Assembly (NCBI GenBank): GCA_905221605.1
Contig: CAJNDS010002464.1
Span: 283,358-347,357, forward strand
Length of the DNA: 64,000 nt
Reading direction: 5' to 3'
Source: Symbiodinium natans
Lineage: Eukaryota > Sar > Dinophyceae > Suessiales > Symbiodiniaceae
Shown here in pieces: positions 1-9,648 of the stretch. The translations under genes and the position numbers were made by a program. Within the stretch, counting starts at the first letter, position 1, and each line of letters begins with the position of its first letter. A model generated the notes under the pieces. The model saw only the letters and a program-made list of their open reading frames with translations. It ran no database searches and was not told the DNA's origin.

Positions 1-384
1 AACCCTAAACCCTGAACGCACGCGCCACGTCCGATCGTCCTAAGCGATGTCATGCGCGCAGCCTTGGCATTGTCTCTGGCGCAGGCAGCTTCGTAGTAGG
101 CCGTAGGTAGCCGAAAGGAGGCCCTGTAGGGAGGTCTGTCAAAGTTTTGTGGAGGTGGGGCCCCCAATGGTTCTGGGGCTTAGGGCAAGGTCTAGCGTTA
201 GAGGGCCATGTTGACAAACATCAAAGTGGAAGTCCCAAATATCTGCTCGATCCAGTCTGCCTAGCTTTGGGGCCACTTTGATGGGAAGATCCTATAAACC
301 CTAAACCCCAAACCCTAAACGCCCTAAACCCTAGACCCCCAAACCTAGCCCCAAGCCCTAAACTCTAAACCCTCAGCCTTAAAC

Positions 385-521
385 CCTAAACCCCTAAACC
401 CCTAAACCCCTAAACCCCTAAACCCCTAAACCCCTAAACCCCTAAACCCCTAAACCCCTAAACCCCTAAACCCCTAAACCCCTAAACCCCTAAACCCCTA
501 AACCCCTAAACCCCTAAACCC
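385..521. repeat. 8-bp CCCCTAAA array (telomere-motif variant)
   Basis: About 17 nearly perfect tandem copies of CCCCTAAA, one C longer than the 7-bp telomeric unit that dominates the window. The flanks (300-384 and 522-600) contain degenerate CCCTAAA. Confidence 0.9.
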
Positions 522-601
522 AAACCCTTATAAACCCAAAACCAACTTGTCGGGCTGAGCCTGTCAACCCTAAAACCTAAACCCTAAAACCCTAACCCGA
601 A

Positions 602-713
602 AAAACCCTAAACCCTAAACCCTAAACCTAAACCCTAAACCCTAACCCTAAACCCTAAACCCTAAACCCTAAACCCTAAACCCTAAACCCTAAACCCTAA
701 ACCCTAAACCCTA
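602..713. repeat. CCCTAAA array
   Basis: Roughly 15 units of the 7-bp CCCTAAA motif with a few one-base losses. It is followed 80 bp later by the same motif in the opposite orientation (793-842). Confidence 0.9.
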
Positions 714-792
714 ACGCGTGGAAGGCACAGAGTTGGCCTGAATGCCCAGAGAAGGGCTGCAGGGGGACCCGGAAGCTTTGTTGGGTCTTCGG

Positions 793-842
793 CTTAGGGT
801 TTAGGGTTTAGGGTTTAGGGTTTAGGGTTTAGGGTTTAGGGT
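793..842. repeat. TTTAGGG array, inverted relative to 602-713
   Basis: About seven TTTAGGG units. With the preceding CCCTAAA array this forms a divergent pair around about 80 bp of non-repeat sequence, the orientation two outward-facing chromosome ends would have. Confidence 0.85.
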
Positions 843-2182
843 TACGGTTTACGGTGCAGATGGGTGCAGGGTTTAGGGTTTAGGGTTTTTAGGGTTTAGG
901 GTTTGCGGTCTTGAGGGTTCAGGGTCGATTATTGGGGTTTCGATAGGGTTTTGAGGGTCTTGGGGCCTAGGGTTTAAAACGGTTTAGGGTGTAAGGGGTT
1001 TATTTAGGGTCGGTGGGTATTGAGGAGATTTAGGTTGAAAGGGTTTGGGATTTACTGGTTAACGTGTTTGGGGTTTTAAGGGTTTAGGGAGTTGAGGGTT
1101 GAAAGTTTTGGGGAGTGCGAGGCCTTAAGGGCTGACAGGGGCTGCTGGTGCTTGAGCGTTTGGTCCCTTACCTTTTCTAAGGTTTTTGAAGTATGGGCCC
1201 TTGGGTTACATAGGGTGTATAAGGGGTACATAAGGGGTCCCCTTTTTACGGGCCACGCTAAGGGACCGTGTAACTACCCGAAGGTGGCTGGTGGACGAAC
1301 CTTGCTGAGATCATAGGGCCCACCCCCCCCCACCCCCAACCTTTCCCCTAAAGAGGTACATTCTAGGGTTGGGAACGGTTTAGGTTGGAGGGTTTAGGGT
1401 TTAGGGTTTGCAGTCTTGAGGGTTCAGGGTCTAATTGGGGCCTCTTCGCCATGGCCTCCTTTTAGGAGTTGGTTTATAGTTTTCCGATTTAGGGTTTAGG
1501 GTTTATTTAGGGCTGGAAGCCCAAGGGATATCTTAAACATATTTTGTTTGATCAGGTTCTTCGGGGGGAATATCGCCAAATTCTAGACTGCAAGCTGCTA
1601 ACCGACCATAGATGGACGGGAGACCGAACATACTAGACCAGCAGTGGCGCCACCCAAGCCTGCTCTACATCCTATATTAGGGGTGTAGAAGGGTTAGAGG
1701 TTCGCAGGCTTTCATTGGGTTTTTTTAGGGTGGTTGTGGGGGTTCCCTACACCCTGAGCACTTCCATCGTAAAGCCCTGACCACGGATGACTCCAAGTAT
1801 AGAAACATATTTAATATGCCTCCCTATCAGCGCGAAAGCCCCACGTTAGGGTCTCAGAAGCCCTCAACCCTCAACCCTACACCCTACACCCTAAACCCCA
1901 AACCCTAAACCCTAAACCCCAAACCCTAAACCGTACAGCCTAATATGTAGAAACCCTGAGCACTGAAATTTGGGAGGTTAAAGAACCCTAGGCTTGGGGA
2001 GTGCGGGAGCGATGTTGCTACCTACTCTAGGGGTCGGTAGAATCACTAGCAATATACCCTTTTAGGGTTTAGGGTTTAGGGTTTAAGGGTGTAGGGTTTA
2101 GGGCTACGGTTCAGGGTTTGGGGCTTAGTGTTTGGGTTAGGGCTCGTGGTTTCAGGAGCCGAAACCCTAAACCCCAAACCCT

Positions 2183-2264
2183 CAAACCTCAAACCCTAAA
2201 CCCTAGCACTAAACCCTAAACCCTAATCCTAAACCCTAAACCCTAAACCCTAAACCCTAAACCC
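2183..2264. repeat. CCCTAAA array
   Basis: Around ten CCCTAAA units with sporadic substitutions; typical of the many short interstitial arrays in this flank. Confidence 0.8.
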
Positions 2265-2865
2265 TCCCCCAAAAGCATCGAAGAAAGGCTTGCCATGCCC
2301 AGAGAACGCGGACGGGCGCCCGAATTGCACCTGCATGGAGGCCTGCAAGAGGTTTAGGGTTTAGGGTTTGGGGTTTAGGGTTCAGCATCTCAAGTCCGAG
2401 CATTCACTAGTCAAGCAGCTTGCCAAGCGTTGGAAACAGAACCCACCCACCCACCCAAGAAACCCATAACATTGAGAAAATACAAAGTTCACTCAATACA
2501 TTCCCAATAGGCATAAAATCTAACTCTCAACCCTACCAGCCCCAAGCCTCAAATTCTTTCAAACCTGTGGCGGGGGGATGGGGATCCTGAAATCGGTGAA
2601 AGCTCGGTTTAGGTCAAAAATCCAGAAAACGAGAGGCCACCCAGAACCGTCAATGTCAGTACTACAAAAACGCGTTTTCATTGCGGGTCCAGGCCAAGCC
2701 TGGGGTCCCCCTCATTTAGGGTGTTTTTGGAGGCAAACTTTCCCTCCCAAGGGGGGTCGGAGTTTGAGGCAAGGGGGGGTCTCCGAAGACTATTTTGCCC
2801 TTAAAATCAAATACGACCCCCCCTTGACCAAAACTAGGCTGTGAAAAGGTCGCGGGGGCGGGGAG

Positions 2866-3227
2866 ATTCACCATTGCCGACTTTTGAGGCAAGGCAATTC
2901 ACCGTGGCTGACTTTTGAGGCCAGGAAATTCACCATTGCCGACTTTTGAGGCCAGGAAATTCACCCTTGCCGACTTTTGAGGCCAGGAAATTCACCGTGG
3001 CTGACTTTTGAGGCCAGGAAATTCACCATTGCCGACTTTTGAGGCCAGGAAATTCACCGTTGCCGACTTTTGAGGCCGAAATTCACCGTTGCCGACTTTT
3101 GAGGCCAGGCAATTTCACCATTGCCGACTTTTGAGGCCAGGAAATTCACCATTGCCGACTTTTGAGGCCAGGAAATTCACCGTGGCCGACTTTTGAGGCC
3201 GAAATTCACCGTTGCCGACTTTTGAAT
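2866..3227. repeat. 31-bp tandem satellite, about 12 copies
   Basis: The core GCCGACTTTTGAGGCCAGG recurs at 2879, 2910, 2941, 2972, 3003, 3034, 3065, 3094, 3126, 3157, 3188 and 3216, a 31-bp period with two units shortened to 28-29. Copies alternate between ATTGCC and GTGGCT/GTTGCC in the variable part. There are no unique spacers, so it is a satellite, not a CRISPR array. An open frame on the minus strand (3115-3336) merely reads through it. Confidence 0.92.
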
Positions 3228-3357
3228 TAGGGTTTAAATTCAGTGTGATAGAGAGGTTTAGGGTGGGGTTTAGGGTTTCGGGTTTAGGGTTTAGGCCCCA
3301 ACCTCCGCACCAACGAAGCCCTAAAGCCCCAAACATCCCTAAGCCCAGAAGCCCTAA

Positions 3358-3432
3358 ACCCTATAAACCCTAAAAACCCTAAAAACCCTAAAAACCCATA
3401 AACCCTAAAAACCCTAAAAACCCTAAAAACCC
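3358..3432. repeat. AACCCTAAAA 10-bp variant array
   Basis: About seven copies of a 10-bp unit related to the telomere motif but with extra A residues. Confidence 0.75.
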
Positions 3433-3750
3433 AATGTCCTAATGCCCTCAACATGAAGCATCCCCAAGGGCCCTCAGACCGAATCCCTGAAGTCGTATTC
3501 TTGGAGCTGTCGGAGCTTCGGCTTGGGATTCATGTTCCTGCTTTGGGGTTAAGGGTTTAGGGATCGGGTTTAGGGCTTAGGGTTTAGGGTTTAGGGTTTA
3601 GGGTTTAGGGTTTAGGGATAGGGTCTTCAGGGTTTGGGATTCAGAGTTTAGGGTTTGGTGGTTGGAACTTAAGGTGTAGGGTTCAGAGCTTAGGGTTTAG
3701 AGCTTAGGCTCTGGGATATGGTCTTCACAATCCTCTCAAAGACCACCCAC

Positions 3751-3843
3751 GGGCCCCCCTTCTACTAACAGTCCTTCATAGGGATTATAGCACCTTCGAG
3801 TATAATCCCTATTACGGACTGTGAGTATAAAGGGGAACATCCC
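3751..3843. mobile_element. Foldback (MITE-like) element, family A, copy 1
   Basis: About 95 bp, largely palindromic. It contains TACTAACAGTCC near one end and GGACTGTGAGTATAA near the other and closes with GGGGAACATCCC. The same layout recurs at 26045, 30477, 38247 and 40976. No coding capacity. Family boundaries are inferred from these five copies; I see no clear target-site duplication. Confidence 0.6.
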
Positions 3844-4522
3844 AGCATGGGGTCGTAAAGTCCCCCCCCCCCCCTCCCCGACGCCCGCAGGGGTATACGG
3901 TGGACGGCCGCCCAGCGCCCGCAGACACGCTCCAAGAGTTGGGTTGGGGAGTCATGCGAGGCCGCCGGAGTTAAACCCTAAACCCCAAACCCTGAACCCT
4001 GAACCCTGAACCCTCAACCCTGAACCCTAAACCCTAAACCCTAAACCCTAAACCCTAGCCCCCATACGTGTTTGTGAGAGTTTCGTGCCTGGCGTGACCT
4101 GTCGACTCCTTAGCCTCAAGCCGAAACCCTCAACCGGTGGACATCTGTGGACCCTTTAGGGCGCGGCTTCAACTTCAGAAGCAACAAACATCAAAGGGTT
4201 GAGGGTTTAGGGTTTAGGGTTTAGGGTTTTTACTAACTAGCTCTTGACGATTCGGGAGGGGAATCAAGGAATTAGGTACCCCATGTCGCCAGTCGTATCC
4301 TCTAGGGCGTATTGAGTCAAACCTATTCGTACAACCCATGAACCCCCACCCTTGGTTCTTGCCTTTGACTTCTGCAAAGGTGTTGTATGCCACGTGTGCT
4401 GTTGTATGTACCCTAACCCCTAAACCCTATACCAACGTGACAGCAGGGCTTTGGACTATGGGGAGCAGGCAAACCCTTCGTGGCCTGCTCGACCAAAAGT
4501 AGAGTTGACCTTTTGTGCTTCC

Positions 4523-4702
4523 CTTGGTAGCCCAGTGGCACCCTTTGCCCTTTTTTTTGGGTTATGGGTTCCCTTATAAAATAACCCTAAACCCTAAGCC
4601 CTAAACCCTAAACCCTTCTTTTTTTTGGTTATGGGTTCCCTTCTAAAATAACCAGCCCAAAAAAGGGTGCCCTTATTGTAATATGGTTACTGGGCTACCA
4701 AG
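4523..4702. mobile_element. Foldback element, family B, copy 1, interrupted by telomeric repeats
   Basis: The ends are CTTGGTAGCCCAG (4523) and CTGGGCTACCAAG (4690-4702), exact inverted repeats. Two other copies are 104-120 bp; this one is 180 bp because a CCCTAAA-type array (4586-4618) sits in the middle. A segment of about 35 bp is present on both sides of the array (4551-4585 and 4619-4652, sharing GGTTATGGGTTCCCTT). Confidence 0.7.
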
Positions 4703-5164
4703 TTCCCTTTAACCCGTATAAGCCCTGCAAGCCCTATTGTGCACCCCACACCCTGCAAGCCCTTGAGGCCCTTGAAGCCCTAAACCCCTAGACTAACCCT
4801 TAATGAAAACCCTGAACCCCTCTCAACCCTAAACCCCTAAACCTTAAACCCTAAACCCTAAACCCTAAACCGTTTTCGCAGACGGAGAGGCTGGCTGGGC
4901 GACTGCCTCCCCGTCCGCTGCGGCCACGCCGAGCGCCCGGCGGCGGCCACGCCGATGGAGCCGGAGGCGCTTAGGGGTTTAGGGTTTGGGAGTAGCCCTA
5001 AACCCTAAACCCCAGGGCTTAGGCTTTCGAGCTCTGCAGTTTTGCAAGTGCATCAGAAGGGTTTTAGGGCCTACTTTGAGGAGCCTTGGAGGTTTGAGGA
5101 GCTTGGATGGGGGGTTGGGGGGGTTCAGGGTTTGAAGCCTAGGGTTGGGGATTTAGGGTTTAAT

Positions 5165-5486
5165 AGTTAGCAGAACCCTTGCCCATTTTGGGTAATAATA
5201 CCACCAGTCAACCCATTAGACGATTATTCCTATACTCCCCCCTACACCTCACCAACTATATCACCACTACTACCCCATTACCAATACCAGTGTAGGAATA
5301 ACCGATTACCTCATCCATATAAGAGGAATATTCCTATACTCCCTACTACATCCCACCCAATATATCACTACTACTACCCCATTACCAAGACCAGTATAGG
5401 AATAACCAATTAAACCCTATCCATATTCCCTAAGGTGGTATTATCATCCCGAAATGGGCAAGGGTTCCTTCATAGACTTCACTAGG
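5165..5486. repeat. Left terminal inverted repeat of the provirus
   Basis: About 322 bp matching the reverse complement of 24151-24469, with roughly a dozen differences by eye. It is internally structured. The outer 34 bp (5172-5205) recurs inverted at its inner edge (5434-5467). Between them are two 104-bp direct units (5226-5329 and 5330-5433), each opening with ATTCCTATACT and closing with a near-inverse AGTATAGGAAT. Such nested palindromes suit a replication or resolution end, but that role is inference. Confidence 0.93.
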
Positions 5487-5671
5487 GCTAGGGTCAAGCT
5501 TGTAGCGGTCAGAGTTGTGATGCGTCGCAGGTGCTTTGCTCAACATGTCGTGATGATCATGGCAAACGCATTTAATCTCACACAGCTACAATTTTAAGGT
5601 CTGCTAAGGCAGGTTGACTTGACAACTTGACAGCATGGTCGCGGCACTTTTGTTTCAACTTTGTAGAACAT

Positions 5672-7139
5672 ATGGCGGACATGAATTCCTCCCCGCCTTC
5701 AAAATCAGCCCGACTGGAAGAGCCAGACTACACCGCCGAGTTGGCAGAAGCCAAGTCAGCCAAACAAGATGCAGAGCAGAAGTTGGAAACGGCATATGTC
5801 GCTGGACGGACTGACAAATACACGGAGCTTCTCGAGAACAAAAGGGCTGAGGCACAAAAGACCATCGAGTGGGCTCAGCAGATGATCGCGCAGTCGAAGT
5901 CACGCTCATCACAGGCGCCAGTTCGGGAACTTGTGTTAAGCCCTAAGTGTTTTAGGTTCAACTCCCCGCTTATCCCCACTACTTAGTCCCCTTAAGTAGT
6001 TCACGCTAGGAGGTTTGGTCCTTGCTAGGATTTAATGCTTGGATAGTTTGGTGGTTCGGGTGCTTAGGGATTTGGGGTGCATTCGTGAAAACTTGTTGCA
6101 GTCTTGCTTCATGCGTGCAAGTGACCTGCAAAGTCAGGACGCTGTGCTACTACAGAAGTTGGAGAACCTGCGACTGGAAGTGGGCGAGGTCAAGCGCGAG
6201 GTCAAGCAGGACTTGGGCGAGGTCAAGCGCGAGGTCAAGCAGGACTTGGGCGAGGTGAAGCAGGAAGTGGGCGAGGTGAAGCGGATCCAGGAGGTTCAGG
6301 GAGATGTTTTGCCCAGGATGGCAAAGCAACTATACGGCTTCCGTGCTGCTACCCACTCCACCTTCGATCCCGAGTTTGAAAGCAAGTGCCAAACATATTA
6401 TAAGACGACTTCATGCATGATTTTGGGTCAACTTTTTCCAACGTGTCTTCAAGACTGGGGTAAGGATTATTACTTTGGTCCCCATTATTTCCTGCCCGTG
6501 GGTGAGCACATCTACAAGAAGAGCATGGAGAAGGAAGGAAAAGACTTGGGCATCGAGACCACACATCCTCGGAATGGACTGCTTCTGGTAAAGGCTTTGG
6601 AGTCACAGTTCCAGGATGGTCACATGGTGCTGATTCCAGCGGAGGCAGCAGGCGAGCAGTTGTGCAGTGACGCCGGCACTCATTCTGATGCACCAGAACC
6701 CGAGACGCAAGTCACACTACAAATCCACGTTGCCACATCTCTGCATGATGAACCTGTCATGTGGTCGGACAAGAAGCAGAAATTGATCGAGCCGGTTCCT
6801 TTTGAAAGACCCATCGTTCAGGAGCCGAAGGGGAAGGGCAAGAAAACAAACAAGAGCAAGAGCAAGAAGAAAGTCTTGCAGACGCAGCCCATTAGGTTTG
6901 GTGACTTGCATCGGCGAAACATCGTCATTCGCAAACCTTTCATGGCAAGCCTTTACATGCAGGTAGAGTTTGCCCAGGAGCGCCATCATGAATTCCCTGA
7001 TCCAAAAGATGCCAAGGTTCGTGCCAAGTTCTTTGACATATGCCAAGATGGCATGAATATCCTCATGCAGCGCTTGTGTCGTGAAGTGGAGCCGAAGCGA
7101 GTTCTTCCAGAGGAGGCTGCCTTCGCAGGCGACACGTAG
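5672..7139 (+). CDS. Coiled-coil protein with possible HNH_2-like domain (two exons, one intron)
   Basis: I read two exons, 5672-5932 and 6102-7139, joined over a 169-bp GT-AG intron (5933-6101, acceptor TTGTTGCAG, phase 0), giving 432 residues. Exon 1 alone runs into out-of-context sequence, and only this junction keeps both frames. Start ATG 5672 is preferred over the in-frame ATG at 5627 because charged, well-formed sequence begins there. Residues about 110-150 form an 11-residue repeat (GEVKREVKQDL) typical of a hendecad coiled coil. Downstream, an RNGLLL motif (near residue 245) and its surroundings resemble HNH_2-type endonuclease domains common in algal genomes, but the canonical His-Asn-His set is not clear. 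A Lys-rich tract (about 328-343) could direct nuclear import. Base composition is clearly richer in GC than the viral genes. It lies inside the terminal repeats, so it moved with the element. It could instead be a non-catalytic host-derived protein. Confidence 0.68.
5933..6101 (+). other. Probable spliceosomal intron
   Basis: GT at 5933 and AG at 6100-6101. Both neighbouring codons are complete (phase 0). The interior has stops in the exon-1 frame and no coding character. This is the only intron I infer within the provirus. Confidence 0.6.
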
Positions 7140-7572
7140 ACATGTTCAGACTGGGCGCTGTGATTCTCAATTGGTCCACGTGTGTCCGCATGTGTTAGAG
7201 TTTCACCTGCTGCCAAAGCATTCGGCATGCTCGCGGATGGTAAAACACTGTCGCTAGATGAAGGTCGTGGGCAGTTTTGTATGCTCGAACCCTGCCCCCC
7301 TAGGAAAGCCATATACACAACACAATCACAGCGAAGCACAAATGGACGCACAAACAAGTTTGACACACATGGTGTAGGGAGTTTTGGGGCGTTTATTTGT
7401 ATTAAATATTAAAACATTGATACATATTAAAATCTCATACAAAACACTGAGCAAAAAACACACAAAAACAAGAAACCAACAAAACAAATAGAAAACAAAA
7501 TAAAAAAATAAGTTACTAAAAAAGCGTTTCACGATCATAATATTATTAACATCATTAATAATATTATGTTCA
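7140..7572. other. Gene-free junction between the GC-rich gene and the AT-rich viral block
   Basis: The first 250 bp keep the GC-richer composition of the upstream gene. From about 7390 the sequence abruptly becomes AT-rich with A-rich strings. Nothing coding is supported; the frame at 7182-7412 straddles the transition and has no recognisable features. A perfect hairpin closes the stretch (7536-7568). Confidence 0.6.
7536..7568. terminator. Perfect 14-bp hairpin downstream of the 7573-8175 gene
   Basis: CATAATATTATTAA (7536-7549) and its exact inverse (7555-7568) are separated by five bases. It lies immediately 3' of the minus-strand gene ending at 7573, so a 3'-end or termination role is plausible. 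Confidence 0.5.
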
Positions 7573-8175
7573 TCACAGTTTTTGATCTGCTATATAGTCC
7601 CATATTGTATGAAAGTTAAAATATTTTCTCCGTAAGTGTATTTGATTTTCTATGTATGCCATAAGTATGGCTTTCAAAACATTTTTAACATAATCTTCGT
7701 AGCATGTTCTGTATGTGACTTTTTCCATCATTCTCTCTGTATACTGGAAACTAAAATAGCCCATTGTATTCAGAATAAAGTTTCTCTTATAACTATCAAA
7801 CATATGAAACAAATCTGTATCATTTATAAACTTCTTCATTAGTAATTTGGTTGCGTGATTATACAAATACGAACTTTCTATCATTTTCTTTAAACACTCT
7901 TTCTTTTTCTTGTTGTTCTCTAACTTTTGGTATGACTTATCAAACAAGTTAAATATACAATGTATTTGTTTTTCAGCCTTACATAATTTGTTATATTTAT
8001 CTTGATTATAAATCTTCTCATACTCTAGTATTTCTGAACAACAATGACAGGAAAGATAAGAGGTAATATTATCAGTAATATTTTCATCAAATATACACAT
8101 CAGCGCCTCTCGCTTTCTGTTTCTGTGTTCTTTGCATACTCCACGTTCAAAATCAAAACGAAATGTTTTCATCAT
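7573..8175 (-). CDS. Unknown viral protein, 200 aa
   Basis: First of three collinear minus-strand genes at the left of the viral block, downstream of the integrase. The product is Lys/Tyr/Asn-rich, as expected of AT-rich coding DNA, with a CHCC cluster near residue 44 and a mostly helical, charged middle (Lys-rich around 100-120). I see no signal peptide, membrane segment or known catalytic motif and do not recognise the family. It is accepted as a gene because of its length in AT-rich DNA, its collinearity with neighbours and the hairpin at its 3' end. Confidence 0.75.
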   Translation of the reverse strand: MMKTFRFDFERGVCKEHRNRKREALMCIFDENITDNITSYLSCHCCSEILEYEKIYNQDKYNKLCKAEKQIHCIFNLFDKSYQKLENNKKKKECLKKMIESSYLYNHATKLLMKKFINDTDLFHMFDSYKRNFILNTMGYFSFQYTERMMEKVTYRTCYEDYVKNVLKAILMAYIENQIHLRRKYFNFHTIWDYIADQKL

Positions 8176-8242
8176 TATATTCTAACATATATAGATAATA
8201 TTTCTTTAAATACTTTTCTTAAGAAATTAATTCTAAAGAATA

Positions 8243-9166
8243 TTAAACTTTTAATAATTCAAATCTCAAATAAGGTCTGTCCATACCTTCCACATAATAA
8301 TGACTTTGACCTAATTTCTTTTCTATTCTCTCAACAGTATAAACGTTTTTACTGAAATTTCCAACCCTTTCCTTCTCATTCGGTTTTCGCTTCCTAAATA
8401 TCTTGACTTCGTCACCCTTGTCAAGATCCGGATATATCCTATTCCGTTTACCACTACTAGCAATATTCAACCTGACGCTTAATTCGTTACTCGGTTTCCG
8501 TGCCTCTTTCGGCGTGAATTTTGTAGCGGAATGTATCATTTGAGTGTTATATGTAATCAGTATCTCAAAAATATAATCAGTCCATTGAATATTACTTTTC
8601 CCTTTTTTCTCGTCAGCCTCAACTCGTTTATATAACATGTCCTTGAAAGTTCTGATCGCCCTCTCGCTGAAATTTGCGTGAGCTCTTGTCCTGTGGTGCT
8701 CTATTTTTTGCTCCTTTAAATATGTTTGAATAGCTTCTTTAGATAGAGCACCTTCATCATCAGTATATAAAATTTTCGGGTTTCTTCCCATCTTATGTAA
8801 ACACTCAATCAGTCCCGAAGCCAGATCTTCCTCCGTTTTGCCCTTTAACGGCACTACGTGCATAAACTTGTCAAAGACATCTATCATGATCATACCAACC
8901 TTAAACTTTTGATCTTCCAGATCATTTATAAAAAACAAGTCCATTTGATACTCGTATGCCGAATGTGGTGCTATAAAACTGTTCTGTCCCACAGGTTTTC
9001 TTTTTGCTTCCACGTTCTTCTTGAAAAACTCATTGACATCGTCAATAGTTATGCTTTTATCTTTCTCCCGTGCTTCCTTTAAGGTCCTCTGTCTGCTCCC
9101 ATATCCCGCGCGATCGTAATACACATCATTAATTATTTCTTGTTTACTCATATAAGTACAATACAA
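8243..9166 (-). CDS. Retroviral-type (rve, DDE) integrase of Polinton type
   Basis: Catalyses strand transfer of the linear element into host DNA. The N-terminal part (about residues 15-55: YYDRAGYGS ... ITIDDVNEFFKK) matches the helical N-terminal segment typical of Polinton and virophage integrases. The RNase H-fold core has the acidic triad: D76 in YQMDLFF, D136 in YTDDEG and E169 in NFSERAIRTFK. The D-to-E spacing is 33, slightly below the classic 36. The C-terminal region (about 245-307) has a basic, beta-rich, SH3/chromo-like look. The true start is probably the second Met (MSKQE, 9151), five codons in. It is the most likely source of the 5-bp TTAAT duplication flanking the element. No frameshift or stop; probably active. 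Confidence 0.93.
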   Translation of the reverse strand: MYCTYMSKQEIINDVYYDRAGYGSRQRTLKEAREKDKSITIDDVNEFFKKNVEAKRKPVGQNSFIAPHSAYEYQMDLFFINDLEDQKFKVGMIMIDVFDKFMHVVPLKGKTEEDLASGLIECLHKMGRNPKILYTDDEGALSKEAIQTYLKEQKIEHHRTRAHANFSERAIRTFKDMLYKRVEADEKKGKSNIQWTDYIFEILITYNTQMIHSATKFTPKEARKPSNELSVRLNIASSGKRNRIYPDLDKGDEVKIFRKRKPNEKERVGNFSKNVYTVERIEKKLGQSHYYVEGMDRPYLRFELLKV

Positions 9167-9198
9167 AATATTGATTTAATCTTATTTCTAAAATTAAA

Positions 9199-9510
9199 TC
9201 AGCATTCTTCTGCTTTCATGGGCATCACAACTTTAACATTATTCATGTCATACTTCGGTCCTTTCTTATTCTGACTGCTGTTGAATTCTGCCAGTTGCTC
9301 TTCGGTTAAATCTTCTATTGTGGTATTGATATTGTTGTCTTTTAGATATTGCTTTAACTTCTTCTTTTGAATGCACTTCAAGGCAGAATCGCGTTTTTTC
9401 TGCATATATCCTTCCTCTTGTCTTCGCTTGTAGTAATACAGTCGGTTGTAAATTGCCAACTGTTCTCTTATCTCTTCCATGGTCATATCCTCTGGGGTTT
9501 TCATAGACAT
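9199..9510 (-). CDS. Unknown small charged helical protein, 103 aa
   Basis: Follows the same minus-strand block as the integrase, 32 bp upstream of it. The product is rich in Glu, Lys and Gln, predicted helical or coiled-coil (residues about 8-55), with no cysteine clusters or membrane segments. A second in-frame Met (MKTPEDM) lies two codons after the annotated start. It is divergent from the polymerase gene across a 138-bp AT-rich gap. Function not recognised; DNA-binding or accessory roles are possible but unsupported. Confidence 0.7.
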   Translation of the reverse strand: MSMKTPEDMTMEEIREQLAIYNRLYYYKRRQEEGYMQKKRDSALKCIQKKKLKQYLKDNNINTTIEDLTEEQLAEFNSSQNKKGPKYDMNNVKVVMPMKAEEC

Positions 9511-9648
9511 ATTACTATACTATATATTATAATATTTCTTTAAGTGAATTTTCTGAACAGAATTTTCCAAAAAAATATTTAGTTTTAAAAACTTATCTTC
9601 AGAAAAACATTTAAATATAAAATTATTTTATAATCTAATTATATTGAC
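9511..9648. promoter_or_regulatory. Divergent intergenic region between early-type genes
   Basis: 138 bp, strongly AT-rich, between the start of the minus-strand 103-aa/integrase block and the plus-strand polymerase. It must contain both promoters if transcription is local. TATA-like strings such as TATATATTATAA (about 9522) and ATTTAAATATAAAATTA (about 9609) are visible, but no defined motif can be assigned. Confidence 0.4.

Larger units (their letters stand above)
1..5159. other. Left flank: telomere-motif-rich DNA without recognised genes
   Basis: This stretch holds no coding region I can support. It is a patchwork of CCCTAAA and TTTAGGG arrays in both orientations (main ones listed separately), joined by 50-300 bp of low-conservation sequence. 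Open frames at 1092-1316, 2578-2844 and 3821-4009 are short, partly cross repeat DNA and show no recognisable domain. Two short foldback elements lie at 3751-3843 and 4523-4702, and a 31-bp satellite at 2866-3227. The last bases before the viral insertion are themselves telomere-like (TTTAGGG followed by TTTAAT). Confidence 0.75.

Noticed and set aside
1-20. Window start as a real chromosome end
   Set aside because: Only two motif units are present at the edge, and the same motif occurs throughout in both orientations, so it gives no evidence of a terminus.
2866-3227. Possible CRISPR array
   Set aside because: Units are directly adjacent with no unique spacers, and the setting is a eukaryotic nuclear genome.
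6349-7366. Three minus-strand frames of 109-126 codons opposite the two-exon gene
   Set aside because: They lie opposite a better-supported plus-strand gene with coiled coil and splice junction; their products show no domains.
8044-8355. Plus-strand frame of 103 codons between the first two viral genes
   Set aside because: Overlaps the 5' end of the 200-aa gene and the 3' end of the integrase on the other strand; Ile/Phe/Leu-rich from AT-rich shadow.
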